Source: Mammaliicoccus sciuri
GTDB lineage: Bacteria; Bacillota; Bacilli; Staphylococcales; Staphylococcaceae
Direction: 5' to 3'
DNA length: 64,000 nt
NCBI RefSeq assembly: GCF_025561425.1
Contig: NZ_CP094824.1
Coordinates: 1,674,001-1,738,000 of the forward strand
Shown here: piece by piece, positions 49,103-59,769 of the stretch
Position numbering within the stretch: the stretch's first letter is position 1
How the letters are laid out: each line of letters begins with the position of its first letter
Position numbers and translations under genes: made by a program
The notes under the pieces: generated by a model
The model's database searches: none
Told to the model about the DNA's origin: nothing
Seen by the model: the letters and a program-made list of their open reading frames with translations, nothing else

Positions 49103-50369
49103 TGTTATCACCTTCAGTCAGTATATATATTGTATCTAATTGTCCAAGTTGTGCGATCTTTTTAATGTCTTCAATAGTGATAGATTCAATTTCTTTAATC
49201 CACTCATCATAGTTATAAACGGATTGATATCTCGCATGAGTATGTAATAAGTCAATCATTTGTCGTTGCTTATCAAACATTTCTCGTGCATGTGAGATTA
49301 AGACTTTCTTCGCTAACGTCAATCTCTCTGTTTCAATTTCACCTTGTTGAATATCTTTAAATATATTTAAAATTGTTTCTTTAGCGACATGTACTTTATC
49401 TTTAGAGATACCACCAACTATATATAAGAATCCATTTCTTGCATCAATTTGAGAATGTATTGAATATGCTAAACTTTGTTTTTCACGTACTTCACTAAAT
49501 AAAATTGAAGAAGCATCTCCACCAAGTAACATATTTAACACTAAGAATGCATAATATTCTTTAGAATGGAATGTTATTGGGAACCTATATCCCATATTTA
49601 ATTTTGCTTGATCAATCTTTGTATAATCTACTATTTCTTTTACTTCTTTAATATCTTTTAATAATGTCGTTTCGATTTCTAATTGACTATTATGATCGAA
49701 ATTAAAATATTCATGACATAATGATTTAACTTCATCTAATTCAATATTTCCAATAATATATGTAGATATCGCATTCTCATGTAACAAATCATGATACGTA
49801 TTTACTAAAGATTCAGGCGTTACATTATCAATGTCTTCTAGTCGACCTGAAGCTAAATATTTATATGGCTCATCTTCAAACATATGGTTCATAAATTGAA
49901 TAAATGCGCGTTGTGATTTGTTGTCTTCAATTGCAGTTAATTTTTTATGTAATAAGGATTTTTCTTGCTTCGTATATTTTTCATTAAATTTCCCGTTTTC
50001 AATAAGTGGGTTAAAAATCACTTCGTGCAATAACTTAACGGCTTGCTCAAACAGTGGAATTTCACTATTTAAATACTTTTCATTTACGATTTCAATACCA
50101 ATTGTCATAATATGATTATTAGCTTGTTTATTGACATAGCTAAATAAATGCGCACCATATAAGTCCGCAAGCAAATTATTCATTTCTTTATCAGTTTGGT
50201 ATTGTTTTGTAACACGTGTAATTAATTTACTTAAAATTGACCTAGATGTAATCGTCTCACTGTTTAATGGTGCTACAAATTTAAAAACGATAGTCGTTGT
50301 TTTAAATTTTTCAGTTGGTATCACATAAACGTCATTTGAAGATAATTGTATATGTTCTGTTGTTATCAT
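49095..50369 (-). CDS. M16-family protein lacking the zinc motif (YmfF-like)
   Basis: 424 aa. The fold is M16 (LFSEVREKQSLAYSIHSQ, GFLYIVGG), but the position of HxxEH reads LLADLYGAHLF, so it cannot bind zinc in the usual way. It is the presumed non-catalytic partner of the downstream peptidase, whose start it overlaps by 8 bp. The start is ATG 50369 after GAGAGG; the longer frame has an untranslated-looking N-terminus. Confidence 0.85.
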   Translation of the reverse strand: MITTEHIQLSSNDVYVIPTEKFKTTTIVFKFVAPLNSETITSRSILSKLITRVTKQYQTDKEMNNLLADLYGAHLFSYVNKQANNHIMTIGIEIVNEKYLNSEIPLFEQAVKLLHEVIFNPLIENGKFNEKYTKQEKSLLHKKLTAIEDNKSQRAFIQFMNHMFEDEPYKYLASGRLEDIDNVTPESLVNTYHDLLHENAISTYIIGNIELDEVKSLCHEYFNFDHNSQLEIETTLLKDIKEVKEIVDYTKIDQAKLNMGYRFPITFHSKEYYAFLVLNMLLGGDASSILFSEVREKQSLAYSIHSQIDARNGFLYIVGGISKDKVHVAKETILNIFKDIQQGEIETERLTLAKKVLISHAREMFDKQRQMIDLLHTHARYQSVYNYDEWIKEIESITIEDIKKIAQLGQLDTIYILTEGDNNA

Positions 50370-50400
50370 AATAGATACCTCTCTTATATGTATGTATATA

Positions 50401-50434
50401 GAGAAACAAAGCAACAATTGTTACTTTGTTTCTC
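50401..50434 (-). terminator. Hairpin between the GntR and M16 genes
   Basis: Perfect 11-nt arms GAGAAACAAAG (50401-50411) and CTTTGTTTCTC (50424-50434). No T-run follows, so it may be a pause or processing site rather than a full terminator. Confidence 0.45.
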
Positions 50435-50446
50435 TCAATATATTTA

Positions 50447-51160
50447 TTATATCCTATTTCTTGTAATTCGAAACTTTACAAGACTGCTTTTAAAATAATT
50501 TAGTGAATAAAGAACAGGTGTACCATGTTCATTATAATGAATTTGTGTTAATAACATCATTGCATCATCTGGCTCAGAATTCAATATTTCACTAATATAC
50601 GGCTCATAACTAATAGATTCAATAGATGTATTAGCATGTGTTATTTTAAATTCTACTTTACTTTCAATTGCGGATAAAATAGATGAGTTGGATCGGTAGT
50701 CACTGCACGCGAATAAATCAGTAGCAATTTTATCTAAACAATACACGACCGGTTCACCGTTAGCTGTACGTACTCTTTCAATAACTGAAATATATGCATC
50801 TTTTTCTAAGTTTAATACTTCTATATCTTTTAAAGTTGCAACTTCTTCATCTAAACTAATAAATTCAGTGCCAGCAACTTCACCATTCTTTTCAATCATT
50901 TTTGTAATACTAACTAATTCGTCTAATGGATAATAATATGGTTGTGTAGGTTTCACCACTGTTACGTCGCCTGTTTTTTGAGATAAAATTTGTTCCGTGA
51001 CAAGTTCATGTATGGCTTTTTCGATTTCATCATAATTTATATTTAACAGCTTTTTAATTTCAAACTCATTCGGAATAGCATCTCCCGGTTTAAGTTCAGC
51101 TGTTTGAATTTTTTCTAATATCCAATTTTTAACGAAATTTGTACTTGCATTTGTAGACAT
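50447..51160 (-). CDS. GntR/HutC-family transcriptional regulator (YmfC-like)
   Basis: 237 aa. The N-terminal winged helix (WILEKIQTAELKPGDAIPNEFEIKKLLNINY) is atypical but recognisable, and the UTRA ligand domain occupies about residues 95-235. It sits between ftsK and the M16 pair, as YmfC does in Bacillus. The effector and targets are unknown. It follows ftsK by 9 bp, so it is probably in its transcript. Confidence 0.8.
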   Translation of the reverse strand: MSTNASTNFVKNWILEKIQTAELKPGDAIPNEFEIKKLLNINYDEIEKAIHELVTEQILSQKTGDVTVVKPTQPYYYPLDELVSITKMIEKNGEVAGTEFISLDEEVATLKDIEVLNLEKDAYISVIERVRTANGEPVVYCLDKIATDLFACSDYRSNSSILSAIESKVEFKITHANTSIESISYEPYISEILNSEPDDAMMLLTQIHYNEHGTPVLYSLNYFKSSLVKFRITRNRI

Positions 51161-51169
51161 AATATCCCC

Positions 51170-53461
51170 CTATTCGTCTTGATAAACATCAACCAATACT
51201 TGTCTAGGTTTACTACCTGATTGAGGACCAATAACACCATTATTTTCCAAATCATCCATTAACCTAGATGCCCTATTATAACCTATTCTAAATCTTCTTT
51301 GTAATAAACTCGCACTTGCTTTTTGTTCTTCTACAACAAATAAATATGCTTCTTTATATAAAGCATCTTCACTTTCCATTTCATTTGCTTCTGTTGGTTC
51401 GTCAGGTTCCATCTCTTTAACATAGTTCGCTGTTTGTTCTCCAACAACATGTTGGACAACTGATTCAACTTCACCATCAGAAAGAAATGCACCTTGTATT
51501 CTAGTTGGTTTTGAAGAATCTCTAGATAAGAATAGCATATCACCTCTACCTAGTAATTTTTCAGCACCACCACTATCTAAAATTGTTCTAGAATCTGTTG
51601 CAGAACTTACTGCAAATGCAATTCTAGAAGGTATATTAGCTTTAATACTACCCGTGATGACATCAACAGATGGTCTTTGTGTTGCAATAATTAAGTGAAT
51701 ACCTGCTGCACGAGCAAGTTGTGCGATTCTCATAATGGATGATTCAACATCTTTACCAGCAACCATCATTAAGTCAGCAAGTTCATCAACAATGACGACT
51801 ATATAAGGTAATTGTGCTTGTTTTTCTTCCATTTCTTGATTCGTACGTTCAATGAATTGATTATATCCTTCAATATTTCTTGCACCAACGTGTTGGAACA
51901 AGTCGTATCTTTTTTCCATTTCGGACACAATTTTTTGTAATGCTTGATTTGCCTTTTGAGGATTTGTAACAACAGGTGTTAATAAATGTGGCATACCGTT
52001 ATACACATTTAATTCGACCATCTTAGGGTCAATAAGCATTAATTTTACTTCATGTGGTTTAGCATTCATTAATATACTTGTGATAATACCATTAATACAA
52101 ACTGATTTACCACTCCCTGTAGCACCTGCTACGAGTAAGTGAGGTAATTTGTTTAATTCTGCTGTAATCGGTTCACCTGAAATATCTCTTCCTAAAGCAA
52201 CTTCAAGTTTATTTGATGTTGGTTTTGCCTCATTCAGTACTTCTTTCAGCGTTACCATTGAAATATGTTCATTAGGTACTTCAATCCCAACTGCCGACTT
52301 ACCTGGAATAGGCGCTTCAATTCTAATATCTTTTGCTGCTAAATTCAGTGCAATATCATTACTTAAATTGACGATTTTATTTACTTTCACACCTTGTGCT
52401 GGCTGTACTTCGTATTGCGTAACAGCTGGTCCAATTCTTATTTGAGTTACTTTCGCATCGACATTAAAGTTTCTTAACGTAGCTTCGAGTAGTTTCCCTT
52501 TTTCTTGAACGGTCTTTTTAGACACAGATTGTGATTTAGGTGGATCATTTAAAATCGTAATCGGTGGTAATTTATAATTTAAATTCTCTGTCTCATCTAT
52601 TGTTGATTCATTCATTTCAGGTTCATGATTATCATGCTCTTTTTGAACCGTTTGTTTAGGTTGTTGTGCCCTTTTAGCAGCTAACTTTTCTTGTGATTCA
52701 AAGATTGGAATTTCTTCATTAGTTTGTTGTTGGTCATTTTTAGAAATTTCTTGAACTGGTTCGACTTCTTCTAAATGTGAAACGTCTTTAGGCTGCTCTT
52801 TTTGACGCTTTTCTTTTTCTAGTTGTTTAGCTTTCGCTTTTTCTTCTCTTTTTTGTTTAAGGTTTGTCATTTTTGATTTAGTTTTACTTTGCGCCATATC
52901 AAATGCTGATTTCGTAATATCACGATGTCTTTTCTTCATGATTAAAATGACACTAGAAAGTAAAACGAGTATCGTTAATAAACTATATCCAAAGACAGAA
53001 ATAAGCTTGCTTATGACATTAAATGCATAATAACCAATATAACCACCACCGTTAAAGTAAAATGCATTTCGTTCTAAACTTGAATATGTTTCACTCAATG
53101 TTGCCTTAAACGTTTTAAACGATGGATCTTTGAAATATAATACTAACTGCATAATAAATAGCAATGCTACTTGAAAGACGAGCAATCCGTTTACTCTTCT
53201 TGTGAATTTTAATTTACCATTCACTGTTATTAATAGTGAAATAATCGCTATCAGTATATAGGTGAAATATTTTGAGAATCCAAATAAGAAATGAAAGAAG
53301 CTATCAATCATTAAACCTATAAATCCTAATTGAAAAATACCTAACACGAGTAAAAACAACACAATCATCTGTATGACGTATTTTAATGTATTATCTTTTT
53401 GCTTTTTCTTGCCACGTGTTGTTTTTCTTTTACGTGTTGCTGGCTTCTTCTTTTGTACCAT
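51170..53461 (-). CDS. ftsK: DNA translocase FtsK/SpoIIIE
   Basis: 763 aa. A basic N-terminus, four membrane helices (about residues 28-180), a Q/E-rich linker, then the alpha-beta motor with Walker [12 protein letters not shown] and Walker [13 protein letters not shown], and a C-terminal winged-helix gamma domain ([17 protein letters not shown]). It pumps chromosomal DNA through the closing septum. Length fits staphylococcal SpoIIIE/FtsK-type proteins. Confidence 0.92.
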   Translation of the reverse strand: MVQKKKPATRKRKTTRGKKKQKDNTLKYVIQMIVLFLLVLGIFQLGFIGLMIDSFFHFLFGFSKYFTYILIAIISLLITVNGKLKFTRRVNGLLVFQVALLFIMQLVLYFKDPSFKTFKATLSETYSSLERNAFYFNGGGYIGYYAFNVISKLISVFGYSLLTILVLLSSVILIMKKRHRDITKSAFDMAQSKTKSKMTNLKQKREEKAKAKQLEKEKRQKEQPKDVSHLEEVEPVQEISKNDQQQTNEEIPIFESQEKLAAKRAQQPKQTVQKEHDNHEPEMNESTIDETENLNYKLPPITILNDPPKSQSVSKKTVQEKGKLLEATLRNFNVDAKVTQIRIGPAVTQYEVQPAQGVKVNKIVNLSNDIALNLAAKDIRIEAPIPGKSAVGIEVPNEHISMVTLKEVLNEAKPTSNKLEVALGRDISGEPITAELNKLPHLLVAGATGSGKSVCINGIITSILMNAKPHEVKLMLIDPKMVELNVYNGMPHLLTPVVTNPQKANQALQKIVSEMEKRYDLFQHVGARNIEGYNQFIERTNQEMEEKQAQLPYIVVIVDELADLMMVAGKDVESSIMRIAQLARAAGIHLIIATQRPSVDVITGSIKANIPSRIAFAVSSATDSRTILDSGGAEKLLGRGDMLFLSRDSSKPTRIQGAFLSDGEVESVVQHVVGEQTANYVKEMEPDEPTEANEMESEDALYKEAYLFVVEEQKASASLLQRRFRIGYNRASRLMDDLENNGVIGPQSGSKPRQVLVDVYQDE

Positions 53462-53495
53462 TTTTGAAATAGCCTCCTTATCTATAATGCAAAAA

Positions 53496-53527
53496 GAGGC
53501 TGGGACATAAATAGATGTCTCAGCCTC
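53496..53527. terminator. TGGGAC-type terminator between ftsK and rnjB
   Basis: 12-nt arms GAGGCTGGGACA (53496-53507) and TGTCTCAGCCTC (53516-53527), a member of the GGCTGGGACA hairpin family repeated in staphylococci. Confidence 0.8.
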
Positions 53528-53548
53528 ATATAGTATGTAGGCAGTTAA

Positions 53549-53583
53549 TGAACAAATAACATGTACGACACATTATTTGTTCA
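53549..53583. repeat. Second hairpin in the rnjB-ftsK gap
   Basis: Perfect 11-nt arms TGAACAAATAA (53549-53559) and TTATTTGTTCA (53573-53583). Together with the neighbouring TGGGAC hairpin it fills most of the 208-bp gap. No T-run follows, so its role is unclear. Confidence 0.5.
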
Positions 53584-53670
53584 TCTTTGCCGAGATGGAA
53601 AAACCCATTATATTGATATAGAATTTAGTCTCATCTCTTGACTGTTAAAAATCATCCATAAAACAATTCA

Positions 53671-55344
53671 TTAGATTTCTGAAATAATTGGAATAATCAT
53701 CGGGCGACGTTTCGTTTGTTCATATAGATACTTACCGAGTTTATCACGCATATTTTGTTTCATTTCAGACCATTCAATTTTCTTTTGAAGTAAACCTTCT
53801 TCAACAATTTCACGGACTTTTTCTGAAGCATCGTTTAATAATTCTTCGCTTTCTCTAACATAAACGAATCCACGTGATTGAATTTCAGGTCCACCAACGA
53901 TTTTTCTATTTTTAGGATCTAAAGTTACAACAGCAATAAATATACCATCTTCAGCTAATAAGTGTCTGTCTCTCAAAACAATATTACCGACGTCTCCAAC
54001 ACCGATACCGTCAATTAATACGTTACCAGCTGTAACTTTTTCATTAGCAATCATTTTTTCGCCATCAAAATTAACAACGTCACCTTTTTCAAGTAAGAAA
54101 ATTTTCTCAGGATCTACGCCTGTTTCAGCTGCTAATTTCGCATGTGCGATTTGCATTTTAAATTCACCTTGTACTGGAATAAAGTATTCAGGTTTCATTA
54201 AATTAAGCATCATTTTAAGTTCTTCCATACAACCATGACTAGATGCATGTGTTTTTTTGTTATTAGGCATAATGTGTGCGCCAGCTTTAACTAATTCATT
54301 TAAAGTTTGACCAATAATCACTTCCATATTAGCAGAAGCTGTTGTAGAAATATAAACATTGTCGCCTTCTAAAATATTTAAAATAGGATGTCTTTGTTGA
54401 GCCATTTGACCTAATGCTTCAATCGGTTCACCTTGCATACCTGTAGCAATAATAATTAATTCATTTTTAGGATATTTACTAATGTCATGCACAGGTACTA
54501 AAAGATTTTCTGGAATATTGAAGTAACCTAATTTACGTGCAACATTGAAAGAACTTTCTAAAGAACGTCCTAAGAATGAAACTTTACGGTTTAATTTACT
54601 AGCCGCATTCAGTACTTGTTGAATACGAATAAAGTTAGATGCATAACAAGACACGATAATGCGTCCGCTTGCTTTTGCAAATTCATCAACCATATGACTC
54701 TCGATTACATTTTCAGGAACGTTATAGCCAGGCTTTTCCGCTTCTGTTGAATCACTAATCAACGCAAATACGCCATTTTGACCAATTTCAGTCATCTTAG
54801 CGATATCTGGTGCATAAGCACCTTGTAAACTTTGGTCGAATTTAAATTCTCCAGTATAAACGATTGCACCATATGATGTATGGATACATACACCTAAACT
54901 ATCTGGGATAGAATGTGTTGTATTAAAGAATGTCACGTTAACGTTTTTAAATCTCATGACAGAATCTTTATTTACTGTATAATAACGTACTTTTTTATTG
55001 ATTTTTCTTGCTTTCATATGATCTTTAACTAATGCGATCGTCAATCTTGATCCGTATACTGGTGCATCAAGCTTTTCAAGTATATAACTTACAGCACCGA
55101 TAGAATCTTCATGTCCGTGTGATAAAAAGATACCTTTAAGTTTATCTTTATTCTCAATAACATATTGTATGTCTGGTATAACAACGTCTACACCTAACAT
55201 TTCGTCTTCTGGAAACATTAAACCAGCGTCTAACATGAACATTTCTTCGTCCACTTCAACGATATACATGTTTTTTGCAATTTCTCCTACACCACCGAGT
55301 GGTGTGATACGAATTTTATCATTTTTCTTTTTTATTAAACTCAA
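53671..55344 (-). CDS. rnjB: Ribonuclease J2
   Basis: 557 aa, metallo-beta-lactamase plus beta-CASP. The metal motif reads [11 protein letters not shown] rather than HxHxDH, as is typical of J2 subunits, which contribute structure to the J1/J2 complex and have little nuclease activity of their own. [12 protein letters not shown] and the conserved [12 protein letters not shown]-terminus also fit J2. The family places it in 5' exonucleolytic decay and RNA maturation. Confidence 0.92.
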   Translation of the reverse strand: MSLIKKKNDKIRITPLGGVGEIAKNMYIVEVDEEMFMLDAGLMFPEDEMLGVDVVIPDIQYVIENKDKLKGIFLSHGHEDSIGAVSYILEKLDAPVYGSRLTIALVKDHMKARKINKKVRYYTVNKDSVMRFKNVNVTFFNTTHSIPDSLGVCIHTSYGAIVYTGEFKFDQSLQGAYAPDIAKMTEIGQNGVFALISDSTEAEKPGYNVPENVIESHMVDEFAKASGRIIVSCYASNFIRIQQVLNAASKLNRKVSFLGRSLESSFNVARKLGYFNIPENLLVPVHDISKYPKNELIIIATGMQGEPIEALGQMAQQRHPILNILEGDNVYISTTASANMEVIIGQTLNELVKAGAHIMPNNKKTHASSHGCMEELKMMLNLMKPEYFIPVQGEFKMQIAHAKLAAETGVDPEKIFLLEKGDVVNFDGEKMIANEKVTAGNVLIDGIGVGDVGNIVLRDRHLLAEDGIFIAVVTLDPKNRKIVGGPEIQSRGFVYVRESEELLNDASEKVREIVEEGLLQKKIEWSEMKQNMRDKLGKYLYEQTKRRPMIIPIISEI

Positions 55345-55487
55345 AATTGTTCCTCCTAAATGTAGTCCCGTCCATAATATATTTATTTAATCATACCATT
55401 TATATAATCGATTATACAAGCACATACAACAGTCTTATACATATTTTAAATTAAGGAAGACAATAATTTTTATATCAGGTCATAACT

Positions 55488-56708
55488 TTACGATTTCTCT
55501 GTCAAAATAAACTCAGAATAAGGTGCATCTAGTAATCTTTTCGTAGCTGATTTAATATCTGCTAATTGTATTTGATTAATTTCTTGCTCGAACTGCTCAT
55601 TCGTAATTAATTCATTATGAAACATGATTGAACGTGCATTTCTCGTCATTTTATTTTGGTTAGATTCAGATGCCATTAAAAAGCTTGTGATAATATGACT
55701 TTTAGCATCGTCTAATTCATTCTGTGTAATACCGTCATTTAATAATGACTCAAGCACTTCAGTAATAAGTTCACTAGATGCATCGACATTTTCTTTATCA
55801 GTTGCTACATAAATTGTCAGTAAACCATCATTGTGAAAACTTTGAAAATCTGAGTAAACATTATAACATAATCCATGTTCTTCTCTTAGAACTTGGAACA
55901 ATTTAGAGCTCATTGTTTCGCCTAAAATCGTGTTCAATATATTCGTTGCATAATAATGTTCATCATTATAACTTGGTGCATCATAACTTCTCATAAAATG
56001 CGTTTGTTCTAGCTCGTTTTTATAACAAGTTTCTTTCTTCTCAATAAAAGTCATGCTTTGTTCTTGTTGATTAACTGGTATTTCAATGCCATCAGATAAT
56101 TGCTTAAGCAATGTTTCTTTCATAGACTCGCTATAGGCACCTGCAACTGATACAATTAATCGATTACTTTGATAATATTTTTTATGGAAATCTATTAATG
56201 TATCTCTATCAATTTGATTGACACTATCAGGCGTACCAAGGATCATTCGTCCTAATGGTTGGTCTTTATAAATTTCATGTTCTAATTTATCCATTAACCA
56301 TTCTTCTGGTGTATCTTCAATCATTTTAATTTCTTCTAAAATGACTTTTTTCTCACGAACAATTTCTTCTTCAAGAAATAGCGGGTTTTTAACCATATCT
56401 ATAAGTAAATCAATTGCTTTATGTTCAAATCTTTTTAATGTTTTACAGAAATAACAAGTATACATTTTTGTCGTATATGCATTGTTATAGCCGCCAATTT
56501 TATCAAATTCATTTGATAATTGCTGTCTTGTATAATGTTCACTACCTTTAAACAACATGTGTTCCATAAAATGCGCAATACCTTCAGGATAGTCACCTTC
56601 GTCACCCGTTCCAGTATTGACATAAACACCTACACTAATTGTTTCACTGTTCGGAACTTCTTCAAAAATAACAGTCGTTCCATTATTCAGTCGTTGTAAA
56701 TCAGCCAT
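55488..56708 (-). CDS. M16-family zinc peptidase (MlpA/YmxG-like)
   Basis: 406 aa. HFMEHMLFKGSEHYT carries HxxEH, with the distal Glu in VILEEIKMIED. This is a single-chain PqqL/YmxG-type peptidase, distinct from the ymfF/ymfH pair. The family includes Bacillus MlpA, implicated in regulating exoenzymes. It lies between pnp and rnjB and has a long, structured upstream region of its own. Confidence 0.85.
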   Translation of the reverse strand: MADLQRLNNGTTVIFEEVPNSETISVGVYVNTGTGDEGDYPEGIAHFMEHMLFKGSEHYTRQQLSNEFDKIGGYNNAYTTKMYTCYFCKTLKRFEHKAIDLLIDMVKNPLFLEEEIVREKKVILEEIKMIEDTPEEWLMDKLEHEIYKDQPLGRMILGTPDSVNQIDRDTLIDFHKKYYQSNRLIVSVAGAYSESMKETLLKQLSDGIEIPVNQQEQSMTFIEKKETCYKNELEQTHFMRSYDAPSYNDEHYYATNILNTILGETMSSKLFQVLREEHGLCYNVYSDFQSFHNDGLLTIYVATDKENVDASSELITEVLESLLNDGITQNELDDAKSHIITSFLMASESNQNKMTRNARSIMFHNELITNEQFEQEINQIQLADIKSATKRLLDAPYSEFILTEKS

Positions 56709-56764
56709 ATTTATTCACCTCAAAATAAATAGGGACACGTCAATGTCCCTCTATTAGTAGACAT

Positions 56765-56850
56765 ACATACTTTCATAACCTCTCTTGGCTAGGGTACAGT
56801 CTCATCCTGTATTCTTCGACTTGTACAATTCCCTCAGGCGTATCGGTTAT
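56765..56850 (-). other. Structured non-coding element A (similar to 39095-39180)
   Basis: The minus strand carries CCTGAGGGAATTG, AGAATACAGG and TGTACCCTAGCCAAG, the same order as the plus strand at 39095-39180. CCTG/CAGG and AGGGTAC/GTAC-like segments can pair, so a folded RNA is likely. It lies in the 5' leader of the M16 peptidase gene. Family not recognised. Confidence 0.5.
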
Positions 56851-56933
56851 AAATGTATTTTATATGAAGCAATCATCAATTTAAAACCTTTCTTGTTATA
56901 AGTATTGAGAAGTATTATGTACATGTATGATCG

Positions 56934-57013
56934 CAGTATTTGCACCTTTTGCCAGAACTGCTAATAACGACACCAGTATTTGCACCTTTTACCAAAACTG
57001 CTAATAACGACAC
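56934..57013. repeat. Two-copy 40-bp tandem repeat
   Basis: 56934-56973 and 56974-57013 are 40-bp units that differ at only two positions (38/40 identical). A decayed third copy seems to follow to about 57050. The unit begins CAGTATTTGCACC and ends AATAACGACAC. Confidence 0.8.
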
Positions 57014-57076
57014 CCATTTTCATACCACTACTAACATATGTCGTGTAACTTTTTATTCTACTTACTCATAAAAAAA

Positions 57077-57105
57077 TGCCAACAAAATCTATGACTTTGT
57101 TGACA
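57077..57105 (-). terminator. Terminator of pnp
   Basis: Near-perfect arms TGCCAACAAA (57077-57086) and TTTGTTGACA (57096-57105); the minus strand continues TTTTTTATG. Confidence 0.85.
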
Positions 57106-57161
57106 CTTTAAATTTCAGATTTTAATGATTGTCAATGTCCCTATCTGAATCATTTTATTTA

Positions 57162-59276
57162 TTATTTTTGTTCTTTATCTTCGTTTAACAACACTTTGCG
57201 TGATGCGTTTACGCGTCCTTGACGGTCAATTTCAGTTACTTTTACTAAGAATTGGTCGCCGATTTTAGCTACATCTTCAACTTTGTTAACTCTTTCGTTA
57301 GAGAATTGAGAAATATGAACAAGTGCATCTTTACCTGGGAAGATTTCAACAAATGCACCGAATTTTTCGATACGTTTAACTGTAGCCATATAAATTGCAC
57401 CGACTTCAGCTTCTCTTGTAATATCTTCAATAATTTGTCTAGCACGGTCGATCATTTCTTTATCTTTAGATCCGATAAATACTGTACCGTCTTGTTCGAT
57501 ATCTAATTTAACACCTGTTTCATCAATGATTTCATTGATTTTCTTACCGCCAGGTCCGATAACATCTCTAATTTTATCTGGTTTAATATGCATAATTTCA
57601 ATTTTAGGTGCATATTGGCTAAGTTCTTCTCTAGGTTCTCTTAATGTTTCAAGCATATGATTTAAGATATATAATCTACCAATTCTTGCTTGCTCAAGTG
57701 CTTCTTTTAAGATTTGTTCACTTAAACCATCGATTTTGATGTCCATTTGAATAGCAGTGATACCTTTTTCTGTACCTGCAACTTTAAAGTCCATATCACC
57801 TAGTGCATCTTCCATACCTTGAATATCAGATAAAATTGTGTAGTTATCATCTTTAGTAATCAAGCCCATTGCAATACCTGCAACTGGTGCTTTAATTGGC
57901 ACACCTGCATCCATTAATGCTAAAGTTGAACCACAAATTGAAGCTTGTGATGATGAACCATTTGATTCAAGTACTTCAGAAACAACTCTTATTGTATAAG
58001 GGAATTCTTTTTCATCTGGAATAACTTGTAACAATGCACGTTCACCTAATGCACCGTGACCAATTTCACGACGTCCTGGTGCTCTTACTGGTCCTGTTTC
58101 ACCAACTGAGAAGTTAGGGAAATTATAGTGATGCATGTAACGTTTTTGTTCTTCTGTACCTAGACCATCAATGATTTGGTGTTCACCTAATGCACCTAAA
58201 GTCGCAACTGAAAATGCTTGAGTTTGTCCACGTGTAAATAAACCTGAACCATGAGCTCTTGGTAATAATCCAACTTCAGAAGATAATGGTCTGATTTCTT
58301 CAGGATTACGTCCATCTGGTCTCACTTTATCTTCAGTAATTAAGCGACGTACTTCTTCTTTTACAAGTGCATCTAATACTTTACTTACATCTTTAAGAAC
58401 TTCTTCGTTCTCTGGATCTTCTTCGTTAGTAAAGTCATTTAGAACTTCTTCTTTAACTGCAGAAATATTAATATCTCTTTGTTGTTTTTCTTCAGTTCTG
58501 ATTGCTGAAATAATATCTAAAGCTTCTGCTTTAGCACGAACTGTTTCTTCAAATGAAGCTTCAATTTCAACAGGTATAAATTCAGCTTTTTCAGGTTGAA
58601 TATCTTCAATAATAGCTTCTTGGAATTCAACTAATCTTTGAATTTCTTTATGACCAAATAAAATAGCATTTAACATTGTTTCTTCAGTTACTTCTTTAGC
58701 ACCTGCTTCAACCATGTTAATCGCATCTTTATGACCCGCTACTTGTAAATCCAATAAAGAAACTTCTCTTTGTTCAACATCTGGATTGATAACAAATTCA
58801 CCATCTACTAAACCTACGTTTACACCTGCAATTGGTCTTTCAAACGGAATATCTGAAACTGATAATGCCATTGAAGAACCGATCATAGCTGCCATTTCTG
58901 GAGAACAGTTTGGATCAACACTCATTACGATAGAAATAACTTGAACATCATGTCTGTACCCTTTAGGGAATAATGGACGAATTGGTCTATCAATTAATCT
59001 ACTTGTTAAAGTAGCATCTTCACCAGGTCTACCTTCACGTTTATTAAAGCCACCAGGAATTTTTCCTGCAGCATACATTTTTTCTTCATAGTTAACCATT
59101 AATGGGAAAAAGTCTACATTTCTAGGTTCTTTTGATGCAGTTGCTGTTGATAATACAACTGTATCCCCATATCTTACTAATACTGCACCATTAGCTTGTT
59201 TTGCTAATTGGCCTGTTTCAATTATTAATGGACTTCCTGCCCATTCTGTCTTAAAGACTTTCTTCTCTTGAGACAT
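57162..59276 (-). CDS. pnp: Polyribonucleotide nucleotidyltransferase (PNPase)
   Basis: 704 aa. Two RNase PH domains ([39 protein letters not shown]), then KH ([15 protein letters not shown]) and S1 ([21 protein letters not shown]) domains at the C-terminus. It degrades RNA 3' to 5' with phosphate. It follows rpsO after a terminator, as in all Bacilli. Length is normal. Confidence 0.96.
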   Translation of the reverse strand: MSQEKKVFKTEWAGSPLIIETGQLAKQANGAVLVRYGDTVVLSTATASKEPRNVDFFPLMVNYEEKMYAAGKIPGGFNKREGRPGEDATLTSRLIDRPIRPLFPKGYRHDVQVISIVMSVDPNCSPEMAAMIGSSMALSVSDIPFERPIAGVNVGLVDGEFVINPDVEQREVSLLDLQVAGHKDAINMVEAGAKEVTEETMLNAILFGHKEIQRLVEFQEAIIEDIQPEKAEFIPVEIEASFEETVRAKAEALDIISAIRTEEKQQRDINISAVKEEVLNDFTNEEDPENEEVLKDVSKVLDALVKEEVRRLITEDKVRPDGRNPEEIRPLSSEVGLLPRAHGSGLFTRGQTQAFSVATLGALGEHQIIDGLGTEEQKRYMHHYNFPNFSVGETGPVRAPGRREIGHGALGERALLQVIPDEKEFPYTIRVVSEVLESNGSSSQASICGSTLALMDAGVPIKAPVAGIAMGLITKDDNYTILSDIQGMEDALGDMDFKVAGTEKGITAIQMDIKIDGLSEQILKEALEQARIGRLYILNHMLETLREPREELSQYAPKIEIMHIKPDKIRDVIGPGGKKINEIIDETGVKLDIEQDGTVFIGSKDKEMIDRARQIIEDITREAEVGAIYMATVKRIEKFGAFVEIFPGKDALVHISQFSNERVNKVEDVAKIGDQFLVKVTEIDRQGRVNASRKVLLNEDKEQK

Positions 59277-59353
59277 TTATGAATCTCCTCTCATACACTT
59301 AATCTCTTATATCATACCATTATACACATATTTTTTATATTTATTTATAAAAA

Positions 59354-59386
59354 AAATCGAAAGAAATCTGATTGATTTCCTTCGAT
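59354..59386 (-). terminator. Terminator of rpsO
   Basis: Arms AATCGAAAGAAATC (59354-59367) and GATTTCCTTCGATT (59373-59386) pair with one mismatch; the minus strand then reads TTTTTTTATAAA. Confidence 0.85.
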
Positions 59387-59397
59387 TGAAATTACGA

Positions 59398-59667
59398 TTA
59401 GCGACGTAATCCTAATGATTTAATTAAATCACGGTAACGTTGAACATCATTTTCACGTAAATATGTTAATAAATGTTTACGACGACCAACCATTTTTAAT
59501 AATCCACGACGTGAATGATGGTCTTTCTTGTGAGTACGTAAATGTTCGTTTAAAGCAGTGATTTCTGCTGTTAAAACTGCGATTTGTACTTCTGGAGAAC
59601 CAGTATCAGTTTCATGTACGCGGTATTGTTCAATTAGTTCGTTTTTTCTTTCTTGTGAAATTGCCAT
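59398..59667 (-). CDS. rpsO: 30S ribosomal protein S15
   Basis: 89 aa. [32 protein letters not shown] and GLRR at the C-terminus are typical. S15 binds 16S rRNA early in small-subunit assembly. The start is ATG 59667, about 9 nt after AGGAGGG; the upstream extension to 59736 is part of the leader. The leader probably carries S15 autoregulation. Confidence 0.96.
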   Translation of the reverse strand: MAISQERKNELIEQYRVHETDTGSPEVQIAVLTAEITALNEHLRTHKKDHHSRRGLLKMVGRRKHLLTYLRENDVQRYRDLIKSLGLRR

Positions 59668-59755
59668 TGTCAATTTCCCTCCTATAATTGTATTCACCGT
59701 AAACCTGAGCTGATCGTCGGAGTGTCGATAAGCCAAGGATTAGGCACTCAAATCA
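59668..59755 (-). promoter_or_regulatory. rpsO leader, candidate S15 autoregulatory RNA
   Basis: The minus-strand leader has a compact set of complementary blocks (TTGGCTTATCGACACTCCGACGATCAGCTC region) just upstream of the rpsO ribosome-binding site, of the size used for S15 feedback in other Firmicutes. I could not match it to a specific leader class, so this is a candidate. Confidence 0.4.
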
Positions 59756-59769
59756 TTATACATAACTCT

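Larger units (their letters stand above)
56709..57161. other. Intergenic region pnp-M16 with a structured element, hairpin and tandem repeats
   Basis: A 453-bp gap with no gene. From left to right: AGGGACACGTCAATGTCCCT hairpin (56731-56750), element A (56765-56850), a 40-bp tandem repeat (56934-57013) and the pnp terminator (57077-57105). It forms the long leader of the M16 gene on the minus strand. Confidence 0.6.

Noticed and set aside
51331-51543. Minus-strand ORF of 70 codons inside ftsK in a second frame
   Set aside because: Overlaps the conserved C-terminal motor of FtsK. No independent start signal.
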